From positions 558,001 to 622,000 of the forward strand of contig CAVWQV010000001.1 of the NCBI GenBank assembly GCA_963757115.1: a stretch of 64,000 nucleotides of DNA, written 5' to 3'. Source of the stretch: CAVWQV01 sp963757115. Its GTDB lineage: Bacteria; Pseudomonadota; Alphaproteobacteria; Acetobacterales; Acetobacteraceae. How positions within the stretch are numbered: position 1 is the stretch's first letter; every line of letters begins with the position of its first letter. Shown one piece after another: positions 43,653-51,125 of the stretch. A program made the position numbers and the translations under genes. Below the pieces are notes generated by a model. It did no database searches. It had not been told where the DNA came from and was given only the letters and a program-made list of their open reading frames with translations.

Positions 43653-44636
43653 ATGAACTCACCGATTTTAACCTCCTGGCAACCCACGCACGGTCGGCTT
43701 TGGGGAAACGTCCCGTTCCGACTGGAGCATCGGCTTCACCAGCACGAACTGTTCAGTCGACCAGCGCTCGAGCAGCTGATCGAGCGGGCGCCGCCGAGCA
43801 ACTACATGCTCGTAGAGACGGGAAGCCCGGGACAGAAAAAGCTCTGGCGCGAAGGCCAAATCGGGAAGGTGCCCGGAGGTGCCGTGATCGAAGCGATCGC
43901 GCAAGGGCGGTTTTGGCTCAATCTGCTGCGCGTCAACGAATTCGACTCCCGCTATCAGGCGTTGCTCGACCAGATTTTCGCCGAGCTCGAGGAGCGGGTT
44001 CCCGGCTTCGCCACATTCAAGCGGATCAACGGTATCCTGATTTCGTCGCCGCGCGCGCAGGTTTATTATCATTTCGACACGTCCGGGCAAACCTTGTGGC
44101 AGATCCAGGGCTCGAAACGCGTATATCTCTACCCGGCGGCGCCGCCGTTCCTGGAACCGGAAAGCCTCGAGAAGGTGATCCTCTACAACAACGAGACGGG
44201 CATAAAGTACGAGCCCTGGTACGAGGACTACGCAAGCTGCATTGATCTCCGTCCCGGTGAGATGGCGCAATGGCCGCTCAATACGCCGCACCGAGTTGAG
44301 AACGCCGACGCGTTGAGCGTTTCCATGACGATCGAGTATTCGACCAAGGACATCCGGCGTGCCGTGTTGCTCAACGGAGCGAACGGCATCCTGCGGCAGA
44401 AACTCAAAGTCCAGCCGACGCGGAACCTGCACGGCCTGAGCTTCTGGACCAAGACCGCAGTGTATGCGGGTGTGGCGAAAAGCGGCGTGCTCAAACGCGA
44501 GCGGAACAAGCGCCGACCGCTCACATTCCAGCTCGACGCCGACCAGTCCGGCCGCGCCGTGCCGCGCGAGGTCATCGAGGGCGGGGCCGCGATCTCCGTT
44601 CAGGCCGCAGCAGCGCCGGAGGTCATCGGCGCGTAA
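43653..44636 (+). CDS. JmjC/cupin-like putative Fe(II)/2-oxoglutarate oxygenase
   Basis: This 327-residue protein has a cupin-8/JmjC-like core. The HxD metal site is His140 and Asp142 (VYYHFDTSGQTLWQIQGSK), and the distal His is His213 (WPLNTPHRVEN). The segment QGSKRVYLYP following the HxD is typical of the family. ATG 43653 is preferred over a GTG/TTG upstream because GGAGCTGGCG precedes it. Relatives hydroxylate proteins or small molecules; the substrate here is unknown. Its 3' end converges on the selenocysteine tRNA. Confidence 0.78.
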   Translation: MNSPILTSWQPTHGRLWGNVPFRLEHRLHQHELFSRPALEQLIERAPPSNYMLVETGSPGQKKLWREGQIGKVPGGAVIEAIAQGRFWLNLLRVNEFDSRYQALLDQIFAELEERVPGFATFKRINGILISSPRAQVYYHFDTSGQTLWQIQGSKRVYLYPAAPPFLEPESLEKVILYNNETGIKYEPWYEDYASCIDLRPGEMAQWPLNTPHRVENADALSVSMTIEYSTKDIRRAVLLNGANGILRQKLKVQPTRNLHGLSFWTKTAVYAGVAKSGVLKRERNKRRPLTFQLDADQSGRAVPREVIEGGAAISVQAAAAPEVIGA

Positions 44637-44663
44637 AACCGCTCGGCTGGTCCCGTCGCGAGC

Positions 44664-44759
44664 TGGCGGAAGAGAGCAGGAGTTGAACCTACCCGGGACC
44701 GCGTGGCAGCCCCAACCGGTTTTGAAGACCGGCCGGCCCACCGGGGCCGCTTCTCTTCC
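44664..44759 (-). tRNA. selC: tRNA-Sec (UCA), selenocysteine tRNA with encoded GCCA end
   Basis: The minus strand folds as a selenocysteine tRNA. The acceptor stem is eight pairs (GGAAGAGA with UCUCUUCC), one longer than normal. The anticodon loop is CUUCAAA on a CCGGU/ACCGG stem, giving anticodon UCA (44723-44725). A long variable arm and the T-loop GGUUCAACUCC follow. Discriminator G73 and CCA are encoded. Total length is 96 bases with CCA, close to Escherichia coli selC. It lies seven bases after selA, so both are probably on one transcript. Confidence 0.96.
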
Positions 44760-44766
44760 GTCGGCA

Positions 44767-46125
44767 TCATAGCAGGGGTCGGAGCTGGCTGGTGAAGCCG
44801 GCTTCGCATCCGGCTTCCAGGCACCGGCAGTCGAGCCACAGACGGCCCTGACCGATCCGGCCGATCACCGGAGTGGGCAATGCGCGCAATCTTGCGGCCA
44901 GCTCTTGAAGGGAGTTGCCGCCCAGAGTGACCGCATAGGAAGCCAGCAGGTCGAGGGGCAGGGCGCCGGAGCCGATCTGGCTTCGGCATGGCTCAATCGC
45001 CACGGCGCGCTCTCCCGCCACTCCGCGCAGCGACGGTGCGACGCGCTCGGCCGTGGCACGTATGTCCTCGCTTGTCCGCGTCAGCAATCGCAGGGTCGGC
45101 AGCCGCTCGTGCAGGCGCTCCGGGTGCAGATACAGGCGCAGCACCGCCTCGAGCGCCGCCAGTCGCGCCTTGTCGAGCCGGAGGGCGCGCTTCATCGGAT
45201 TGCGGTTGAGTGCGGCCACGAGGTCGGCGCGCCCCACGACCAGACCGGCCTGCGGACCGCCCAGCAACTTGTCGGCGGAGAACGTGACCAGATCGGCCCC
45301 GTCCGCAAGCGCCTCGGCCGGCGTACGCTCACGCGGCAGTCCCCAGTCGGCAAGATCGACGAGGCTGCCGCTACCGAGATCGTCCACCATCGACAGCCCC
45401 GCCCCGTGCGCGATCCGAGCAAGCGCGGCGGGCGCGACCGCGGCGGTAAAGCCCGTTATCTCGTAATTGGATGGGTGGACGCGCATCAGCAGCGCGGTGT
45501 TCGGCCCGAGAGCCGTCCGGAAATCGTCTGCGTGGGTGCGGTTGGTGGTGCCCACCTCGACGAGCCGAGCGCCCGCGCGAGCGATGATTTCCGGCACTCG
45601 AAACGAACCGCCGATCTCCACCAACTCGCCGCGCGATACGGGCACCTCCCGTCCGAGGGCGAGCGTGTTCAGCGCCAGCATGACGGCGGCCGCGTTGTTG
45701 TTGACCACCGTCGCCGCTTCGGCTCCGGTGAGTTGGCACAGGAGTGCGGCGACGGGTGCATCGCGCTCGCCGCGCCGGCCGGTTGCCAGGTCGAACTCGA
45801 CGTTGGTCGGGTGCTCGAGCGCGAGGGCGGCGGCGGCGGCGGCTTCCGGCGGAAGCGGAGCACGGCCGAGATTGGTGTGCAGCACCGTTCCGGTCAGGTT
45901 GAACACGCGACGCTGTGCGGGTGCCATATGCCGCGCCAGCGCGTCCGCCGCCTCGTCGGCGATGGCTTGGGCGCTGGCGCCGAACCGCCGCTCCGCCCGC
46001 CTTCGGGCGAGGATGGCGCGCAGGGCATCGACGGCGGCGGTGCGGCCGAACGTGGCTAGCAGAACCGCGCCTTCCGGCGAGCGCGTCACCGCGTCGAGCG
46101 AGGGAAGGGGGCTCGTCGTTCTCAA
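44767..46125 (-). CDS. selA: L-seryl-tRNA(Sec) selenium transferase
   Basis: SelA converts Ser-tRNA(Sec) to Sec-tRNA(Sec) using selenophosphate. TTG 46125 overlaps the preceding DUF1491 stop by four bases and gives 452 residues; an in-frame start at 46182 would read into the upstream gene. The PLP lysine is Lys286 in FSADKLLGGPQAGLV. VFNLTGTVLHTNLGRAPLP and VNNNAAAVMLALN are also diagnostic. The gene is directly upstream of selC. selB and selD are not in this window. Confidence 0.95.
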   Translation of the reverse strand: MRTTSPLPSLDAVTRSPEGAVLLATFGRTAAVDALRAILARRRAERRFGASAQAIADEAADALARHMAPAQRRVFNLTGTVLHTNLGRAPLPPEAAAAAALALEHPTNVEFDLATGRRGERDAPVAALLCQLTGAEAATVVNNNAAAVMLALNTLALGREVPVSRGELVEIGGSFRVPEIIARAGARLVEVGTTNRTHADDFRTALGPNTALLMRVHPSNYEITGFTAAVAPAALARIAHGAGLSMVDDLGSGSLVDLADWGLPRERTPAEALADGADLVTFSADKLLGGPQAGLVVGRADLVAALNRNPMKRALRLDKARLAALEAVLRLYLHPERLHERLPTLRLLTRTSEDIRATAERVAPSLRGVAGERAVAIEPCRSQIGSGALPLDLLASYAVTLGGNSLQELAARLRALPTPVIGRIGQGRLWLDCRCLEAGCEAGFTSQLRPLL

Positions 46126-46460
46126 ACGATGCGCGCCTCGAACGGCGGCAGCAGGTCCGGGGCGTCGAACTCGATCACCCAAAGGTCCGGGTCGAACCGC
46201 ACCTGGCGGTCGACGTAGCCGTCCGCGGTTGCCTGGTCGACGACGCCCGGCCCCGTGCCCCGCAGCCAGGCGGCCGCTCCGTCGGCGGCCCGCACTTGCG
46301 ACAGCACCGACACGCCAGCCATCCCGCGCAAAACGACGAGGATGCCGCCCGCGTCCGGGTCGCCCTTGCGCAGCACCATGCCCGGCCGTCCCTCCATGTC
46401 GCCGAGGCGAAGCGCCATCGAGACGAACAGCCCAGCCTTCACGCGCGGCGTCGTTTCCAT
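46122..46460 (-). CDS. DUF1491 family protein
   Basis: This 112-residue protein is a DUF1491 member, a family of unknown function common in alphaproteobacteria. It contains VKAGLFVSMALRLGDMEG, RKGDPDAGGILVVLRGMAG and the closing RQVRFDPDLWVIEFDAPD. Its stop overlaps the selA TTG by four bases, which implies a DUF1491-selA-selC transcript. No catalytic motif is recognisable. Confidence 0.88.
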   Translation of the reverse strand: METTPRVKAGLFVSMALRLGDMEGRPGMVLRKGDPDAGGILVVLRGMAGVSVLSQVRAADGAAAWLRGTGPGVVDQATADGYVDRQVRFDPDLWVIEFDAPDLLPPFEARIV

Positions 46461-46548
46461 GCCGCCGAGTGTATCGTGAGCCGACAGACGCGCGAACCGC
46501 CGGCCTGACGCATCGGCCGATCAGGTCGAATGGAGCGGTCAGCGCCGA

Positions 46549-47250
46549 TCAAGGCGCCGCGAGCGCGCCTCCGTCGATGGTCAGGGCTTGCCCGGTGATG
46601 TTGCCCGCGTCGCCGCTGGCCAGGAAGGCGACGAGCGCCGCGACCTCGTCGGGTGTGGTCACATGACCGGTCGGCACGCCGGCGGCGGCGTCCTCGGGAG
46701 TCATCCCGAGCTCGAGATAGCGTTGTTCGGCCATCCCGGTGGCGACCCAGCCCGGGCAGATCGCGTTGACCGTGATGCCCCGCGGCGCCACGGCAAGCGC
46801 CAAGGCTCGGGTGAGGCCGACAACGCCGTGCTTGGCCGCGCAGTAGGCCGTCTGATCGGGCACGCCGCGCAGGCCCAGCACGGAGGCGATGTTCACGATT
46901 CGCCCGGCCCCGTCCGGGAGGCGGGGCAGCACCGCCTTGCAGCAGTGATAGGTCCCGTGGAGATTGCTCGCGATGATCGCGTGCCAGAGCGCGTCGTCGC
47001 CGTCGAGAGAGTTGGAGCCGGCGAGCCCGGCGTTGTTGACCAGCAGTTCGATCTGCTTGAGCGGCGAGAACAAGGCGCTGACCGAAGCGGCGTCCGCCAC
47101 GTCGCAGCGCGCGAACTGCACCCGGGCGGGAAGCGGCACCGAGGGAGCATGCCGGGCCGCCGCCACCACGTCCCAACCGTCGGTCGCAAGCCGGGCCGCG
47201 ATCGCGCGACCGATGCCGCGCGTGCCGCCGGTCACGACGGCAAGACTCAT
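46549..47250 (-). CDS. Short-chain dehydrogenase/reductase (SDR)
   Basis: This 233-residue classical SDR has TGGTRGIG for the nucleotide, the NNAG motif, and the catalytic Ser (NIASVLG) with YCAAK. The C-terminal AICPGWVATGM is typical. The substrate is unknown. It overlaps the upstream SDR gene by four bases, so the two are co-translated and may catalyse successive steps. Confidence 0.9.
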   Translation of the reverse strand: MSLAVVTGGTRGIGRAIAARLATDGWDVVAAARHAPSVPLPARVQFARCDVADAASVSALFSPLKQIELLVNNAGLAGSNSLDGDDALWHAIIASNLHGTYHCCKAVLPRLPDGAGRIVNIASVLGLRGVPDQTAYCAAKHGVVGLTRALALAVAPRGITVNAICPGWVATGMAEQRYLELGMTPEDAAAGVPTGHVTTPDEVAALVAFLASGDAGNITGQALTIDGGALAAP

Positions 47251-47990
47251 GCCGCCGTGGTCCCGCCATCAACCGGCAACACGATGCCGGTGATGAATGA
47301 TGCCGCGTCGGAGGCGAGAAACGCGATCGCCGCCGCGATCTCGGCGGGTTGGGCGAAACGGCCGAGCGGCACAGCGCTCCGGTACGCCTCGTCCGACTGG
47401 GCGGCGAAGCGGTCGGGGTAGCGGGCCGCGAGCTCGCGGATCACGAGGCCCAGCATCGCGGTGTCCGTGCTGCCGGGCGCGATCGCATTCACCCGAACAT
47501 TGTATGGCGCCCAATCGAGGGCGGCGCTGCGGCTGAGCTGGGCCAGCGCGCCCTTGCTTGCGCCATAGGCCGCGCTGACTTGTTTGCCGATGAGGGCCTG
47601 GTCGCTCGCGACATTGATGATCGCGCCGCGCCGCCGCGCGATCATCCCGGGAAGCACCAAGCGCATCAGCGCGTAAGGGGCGATGAAGTTGACCCGGAAC
47701 AGCGCCTCGACTTCGGCCGGGGTGGTTTCGAGGATGGACCCTAGCGCGGTCGTCCCCGCGCAGTTCACCAGGATGTCGACGGCGTCGAACGACGCGGCGC
47801 GCAATTCCAGGGCGGTGATGTCGGCGAGATCGACGTCGGGGAGATCGAGCCCGATTACCTCGGCGCCCTCAGCCTCGAACAGCGTCGCCACCGCCCCGCC
47901 AATCCCGCCGCGATGCCCCGTGACGACCGCTCGCCGGCCAGCCAAGCCAAACCGTACGTCGCCGGGGAATGACCGCTCTCCGCTCAACAT
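47247..47990 (-). CDS. Short-chain dehydrogenase/reductase (SDR)
   Basis: This 247-residue SDR has TGHRGGIGG, a somewhat divergent Rossmann loop, NCAG in place of NNAG, the catalytic Ser in NVASDQALIG, and YGASK. AIAPGSTDTAML follows. It is the first gene of a two-SDR operon and is divergent from the ABC importer starting at 48075; the roughly 80-base gap should contain both promoters. Confidence 0.88.
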   Translation of the reverse strand: MLSGERSFPGDVRFGLAGRRAVVTGHRGGIGGAVATLFEAEGAEVIGLDLPDVDLADITALELRAASFDAVDILVNCAGTTALGSILETTPAEVEALFRVNFIAPYALMRLVLPGMIARRRGAIINVASDQALIGKQVSAAYGASKGALAQLSRSAALDWAPYNVRVNAIAPGSTDTAMLGLVIRELAARYPDRFAAQSDEAYRSAVPLGRFAQPAEIAAAIAFLASDAASFITGIVLPVDGGTTAA

Positions 47991-48074
47991 CCGCTCCCTC
48001 TCGTTGCGCGAGCGTATAGCCGAGAACTCGCCGCCGGGCTATTGGTGGACGTGATTGCGCGCGGGAGTTGCCCC

Positions 48075-49067
48075 ATGAAGGGATTGGCCCTTGGGCTGTG
48101 TCTGTTGCTGCTGTCGGTCGGCGGTCCGGCCCGCGCGGAGGACCATGTCCGGTTCGGCATCGACTGGACGGCGGAGGCCGAATACGGCGGCTTCTATCAG
48201 GCGGTAGCAACCGGCCTTTACCGCAAGCATGGGCTTGACGTGGTGATCAAGCAGGGCGGCCCGCAGGTCAACCACGTGCAGCTTCTCGTCGCCGGCCAGC
48301 TCGACTTCGCGATCGTCTCCAACAGCCTGCTCGCCTTGAACATGGTGGAGCAGGACGTGCCCTACCGGGTGGTGATGGCGACCTTCCAGAAGGACCCGTC
48401 CGTGCTGATCGCGCATCCCGGCGCGGGCAACGACAGCTTCGCGGCGCTCAAGGGCAAACCGATCATGATCAGCGGCGACACACGGGCCGGCTGGTGGAAC
48501 TTCCTCAAGGCGCGGTTCGGCTACTCGGACGCGCAGGTGCGGCCCTACACTTTCAATCTGCAGCCGTTTCTGACCGACAAGAATGCGATTCAGCAGGGTT
48601 TCCTCGGCTCCGAGCCCTTTTCGATCGAGCAGGAGAGCCATGAGAAGCCGGTTGTCATGCTGATCGCCGATGCTGGGTACGCGGGCTACGGCAGCCTGAT
48701 CGGCACGTCCGATGCCAACATCAAGAACAAGCCCGATCTGGTGCAACGTTTCGTCGATGCGTCCATCGAGGGCTGGTACTCCTACCTGAACGGTGATCCC
48801 GGCCCGGCGAACGCGCTCATCAAGCAGGCAAACCCGGAGATGACCGACGCCCTCCTCGCTTACGGTCGTGACACGATGAAGCAGCACGGCCTTCTGCAAT
48901 CAGGCGACGCCGCCAAGGACGGCATCGGCGCCATGACGGCCGCGCGCTGGGAGGAGTTCTATCGTGTGATGGCGGGCGCGGGGCTGTATCCGCCCGGGCT
49001 CGACGTGCAGCGCGCCTACACGACCCAGTTCGTCAACAAGCGTGTCGGCCTGGACGCGAATCCCTGA
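48075..49067 (+). CDS. ABC importer periplasmic substrate-binding protein (NMT1/THI5-like)
   Basis: This 330-residue protein begins with a signal peptide (MKGLALGLCLLLLSVGG, cleavage near ARA). The mature domain opens VRFGIDWTAEAEYGGFYQAV, the NMT1/THI5-like signature also found in ThiY pyrimidine-precursor binders and in alkanesulfonate/nitrate binders. ATG 48075 has GGGAG upstream. It heads an ABC operon with the ATPase and permease that follow. The substrate is not determined; a thiamine-pyrimidine-like compound is one possibility. Confidence 0.88.
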   Translation: MKGLALGLCLLLLSVGGPARAEDHVRFGIDWTAEAEYGGFYQAVATGLYRKHGLDVVIKQGGPQVNHVQLLVAGQLDFAIVSNSLLALNMVEQDVPYRVVMATFQKDPSVLIAHPGAGNDSFAALKGKPIMISGDTRAGWWNFLKARFGYSDAQVRPYTFNLQPFLTDKNAIQQGFLGSEPFSIEQESHEKPVVMLIADAGYAGYGSLIGTSDANIKNKPDLVQRFVDASIEGWYSYLNGDPGPANALIKQANPEMTDALLAYGRDTMKQHGLLQSGDAAKDGIGAMTAARWEEFYRVMAGAGLYPPGLDVQRAYTTQFVNKRVGLDANP

Positions 49068-49848
49068 GCGCGTTGCGCCATTCCGTAACCGGAAGGAGCG
49101 GGAGAAGCGGGCCCTGCTGAGCCTGCGTGCGGTCGGCCGCCGCTTTGCGGGAGGCGTGCAGGCATTGGAGGACGTGTCTTTGCGCCTCGACGCTGGCGGA
49201 TTCGTGGCCCTGCTCGGCCCGTCCGGTTGTGGCAAGTCGACTTTGCTGCGGCTGATTGCCGGGCTCGATCAACCCGACGCCGGCTCGCTCACCTGGGATC
49301 GCCCGCTCCATCCGGGCGAGGCAGGGTTCGTGTTCCAGGATCCCACCCTTCTGCCTTGGGCCACGGCGGAGCAGAACGTCTTTTTGCCACTCCGCCTGCG
49401 CGGGATGCCGGCGCCCCGGGCGATGCCGGCGGTTCGTGAGGCGCTCGCCCGCGTCGGTCTCGGCGGCTTCGAGCGGGCTCGGCCTCGAGAGCTTTCGGGC
49501 GGCATGCGGATGCGCGTGTCCATTGCGCGCGCGCTCGTGACCCGCCCGCGCTTACTATTGATGGACGAACCGTTCGCCGCCCTCGACGAATTCACCCGGC
49601 ACAAGCTGCAGGTCGACCTGGTGGCACTTTGGCGCGAGCTCGGCTGCACGGTGGTGTTCGTCACGCACTCCATCTACGAGGCCTGCTTTCTCGCCCGGCG
49701 CATCGTGCTGATGACGCCGCGCCCCGGCCGCGTCGCGCGCGAGATCGAAACTGGCCTCGACGGGTCGCCGCAGACCAGGCTCGCGCCTGCCTATCATGCG
49801 TTGGTTGCGGACGTGACGAATGCCTTGGCAGCGGCGCTCGCGCCTTGA
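49042..49848 (+). CDS. ABC importer ATPase subunit
   Basis: This protein energises the importer. Walker A is GPSGCGKST (residues 59-67), the Q-loop VFQDPTLLPW, signature LSGGMRMRVSIARAL and Walker B LLLMDEPFAALD. The GTG at 49042 overlaps the previous gene by 26 bases. The family usually begins close to LLSLRAVGRRF, so a non-standard start some 25 codons later is also possible. The subfamily matches SsuB/TauB/ThiZ-type ATPases. Confidence 0.9.
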   Translation: MSAWTRIPERVAPFRNRKEREKRALLSLRAVGRRFAGGVQALEDVSLRLDAGGFVALLGPSGCGKSTLLRLIAGLDQPDAGSLTWDRPLHPGEAGFVFQDPTLLPWATAEQNVFLPLRLRGMPAPRAMPAVREALARVGLGGFERARPRELSGGMRMRVSIARALVTRPRLLLMDEPFAALDEFTRHKLQVDLVALWRELGCTVVFVTHSIYEACFLARRIVLMTPRPGRVAREIETGLDGSPQTRLAPAYHALVADVTNALAAALAP

Positions 49849-50613
49849 GGGCAGCTCCGGCCTTGTTCGGCGTGGCCGCGCTGCTCGCCTGGGAGGCCGC
49901 AGTGCGGGTCGCCGGCACCCCGCCCTACATCCTTCCCGGCCCGATTGCGATCGCGAGGGCGTTTGTGGCCTCGCCTGGATCGTTGCTGGCGGCACTCGGC
50001 TCGACCCTGTCGGTCACGGCGATGGCGCTGGTGGCGGCCGCCGCGCTCGGGGCGGCGCTCGCGCTGGCTATGTCGGCCAGCCGGCTCGCGCGTGATGCGA
50101 TCCAGCCGTGGGCGGTCGCGCTGCAGGTCACGCCGATCGTCGCAATCGTGCCGCTGGTGATTATCTGGGTCGGTCACATGGTCAGTTCGCCGCAACTTGC
50201 GACCGCTACCGTGCTCGTCGTCAGCGCCACGATCGTCGCCTTTTTCCCCGTGTTCGCCAACACGGCCGCAGGGCTTGACTCGGCCCCGGCCGAGCTTGCC
50301 GACCTGTTTCGGCTTTATGGCGCCAGTCGGTGGCAGACCCTGCGCCTGCTGCGCCTTCCTGCGGCGCTGCCCTATTTCCTGGCTGGCCTTCGGATCTCCG
50401 GCGGCCTCGCGCTGGTCGGTGCGGTGGTCGCCGAGTTCGTCGCAGGCTCCGGGGGGTTCGCGTCCGGGCTCGCCTACACCATCCAGGAAGCCGGGATTTC
50501 GCTTGCAGGTGCCGCGCATGTTCGCAGCCCTCGCGTTGCTGGCCTTGGCCGGGGTCGCCATCAACGCCGGGCTGGGTTCCCTTGCGACATTCGCGCTGCG
50601 CCGGCGCATCTAG
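49845..50613 (+). CDS. ABC importer permease (one single-base insertion)
   Basis: This inner-membrane permease has about six hydrophobic segments and the EAA-type loop region AELADLFRLYGASRWQTLRLL. TTG 49845 overlaps the ATPase stop by four bases. The frame shifts at an extra G in the run 50493-50495. Removing it gives TIQEAGFRLQVPRMFAALALL and a stop at 50613, for 255 residues, the normal length. Without correction the frame runs into unrelated sequence to 50780. Confidence 0.87.
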
Positions 50614-50747
50614 ACTTGCTGCGCAAACGTGTCCGGTCATTTACCGAGGTCAACGGGTTCGGTTGGCCGGGGGGCGTCCGAACGGGCTCGATTGGCGCGG
50701 GTACCGATGCCGGCGGAATCGGCTCGGCCAATCGTCTCGCCGGAGCC

Positions 50748-51125
50748 TCAATGCTCTCGCGACGGTTCGCGAGACGCTAGAGTTATCCACCATTCCCGAG
50801 AACGATCGGATGATCGCGGTAGATGAACTCCAGCAAGATCGCCATCGATTTCGACCACTTTCACAAGCCTGTTTGGAGCCGGAAAGCAGCCGCTCTTGAT
50901 CAATACGAATGGCGGAAGATCAACCATCGACTTCGCCCGCGCAACATAGCTCATTGCGGCAGGTGTCGAGCACATCACCGTGCCGCGAGCCGTCAGATGC
51001 GTGTCCCCTGGACGGACAGGCGCTTCGAACACCCGACAAATCGGCGCAAGCAAGATCGGAGTCAGCGGGAACAGGAGGAAGATAGATGCCGTCGCGAGAA
51101 GGCCCACGACGGCGGCCCACTTCAT
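50748..51125 (-). CDS. Small membrane-anchored hypothetical protein
   Basis: I do not recognise a family. The 125-residue protein starts with a strongly hydrophobic segment (about residues 4-29, AVVGLLATASIFLLFPLTPI) that should be a membrane anchor or signal; the rest is mixed and polar. Its ATG overlaps the stop of the galactose-oxidase-like gene by four bases (ATGA), which supports it being a real, co-translated gene. The C-terminal part is low in recognisable structure. Confidence 0.5.
   Translation of the reverse strand: MKWAAVVGLLATASIFLLFPLTPILLAPICRVFEAPVRPGDTHLTARGTVMCSTPAAMSYVARAKSMVDLPPFVLIKSGCFPAPNRLVKVVEIDGDLAGVHLPRSSDRSREWWITLASREPSREH

Noticed and set aside
49629..50780. 383-codon frame for the ABC permease reading into 50780
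   Set aside because: The upstream part overlaps the ATPase gene and the part after 50495 is out of frame; the corrected permease spans 49845-50613.
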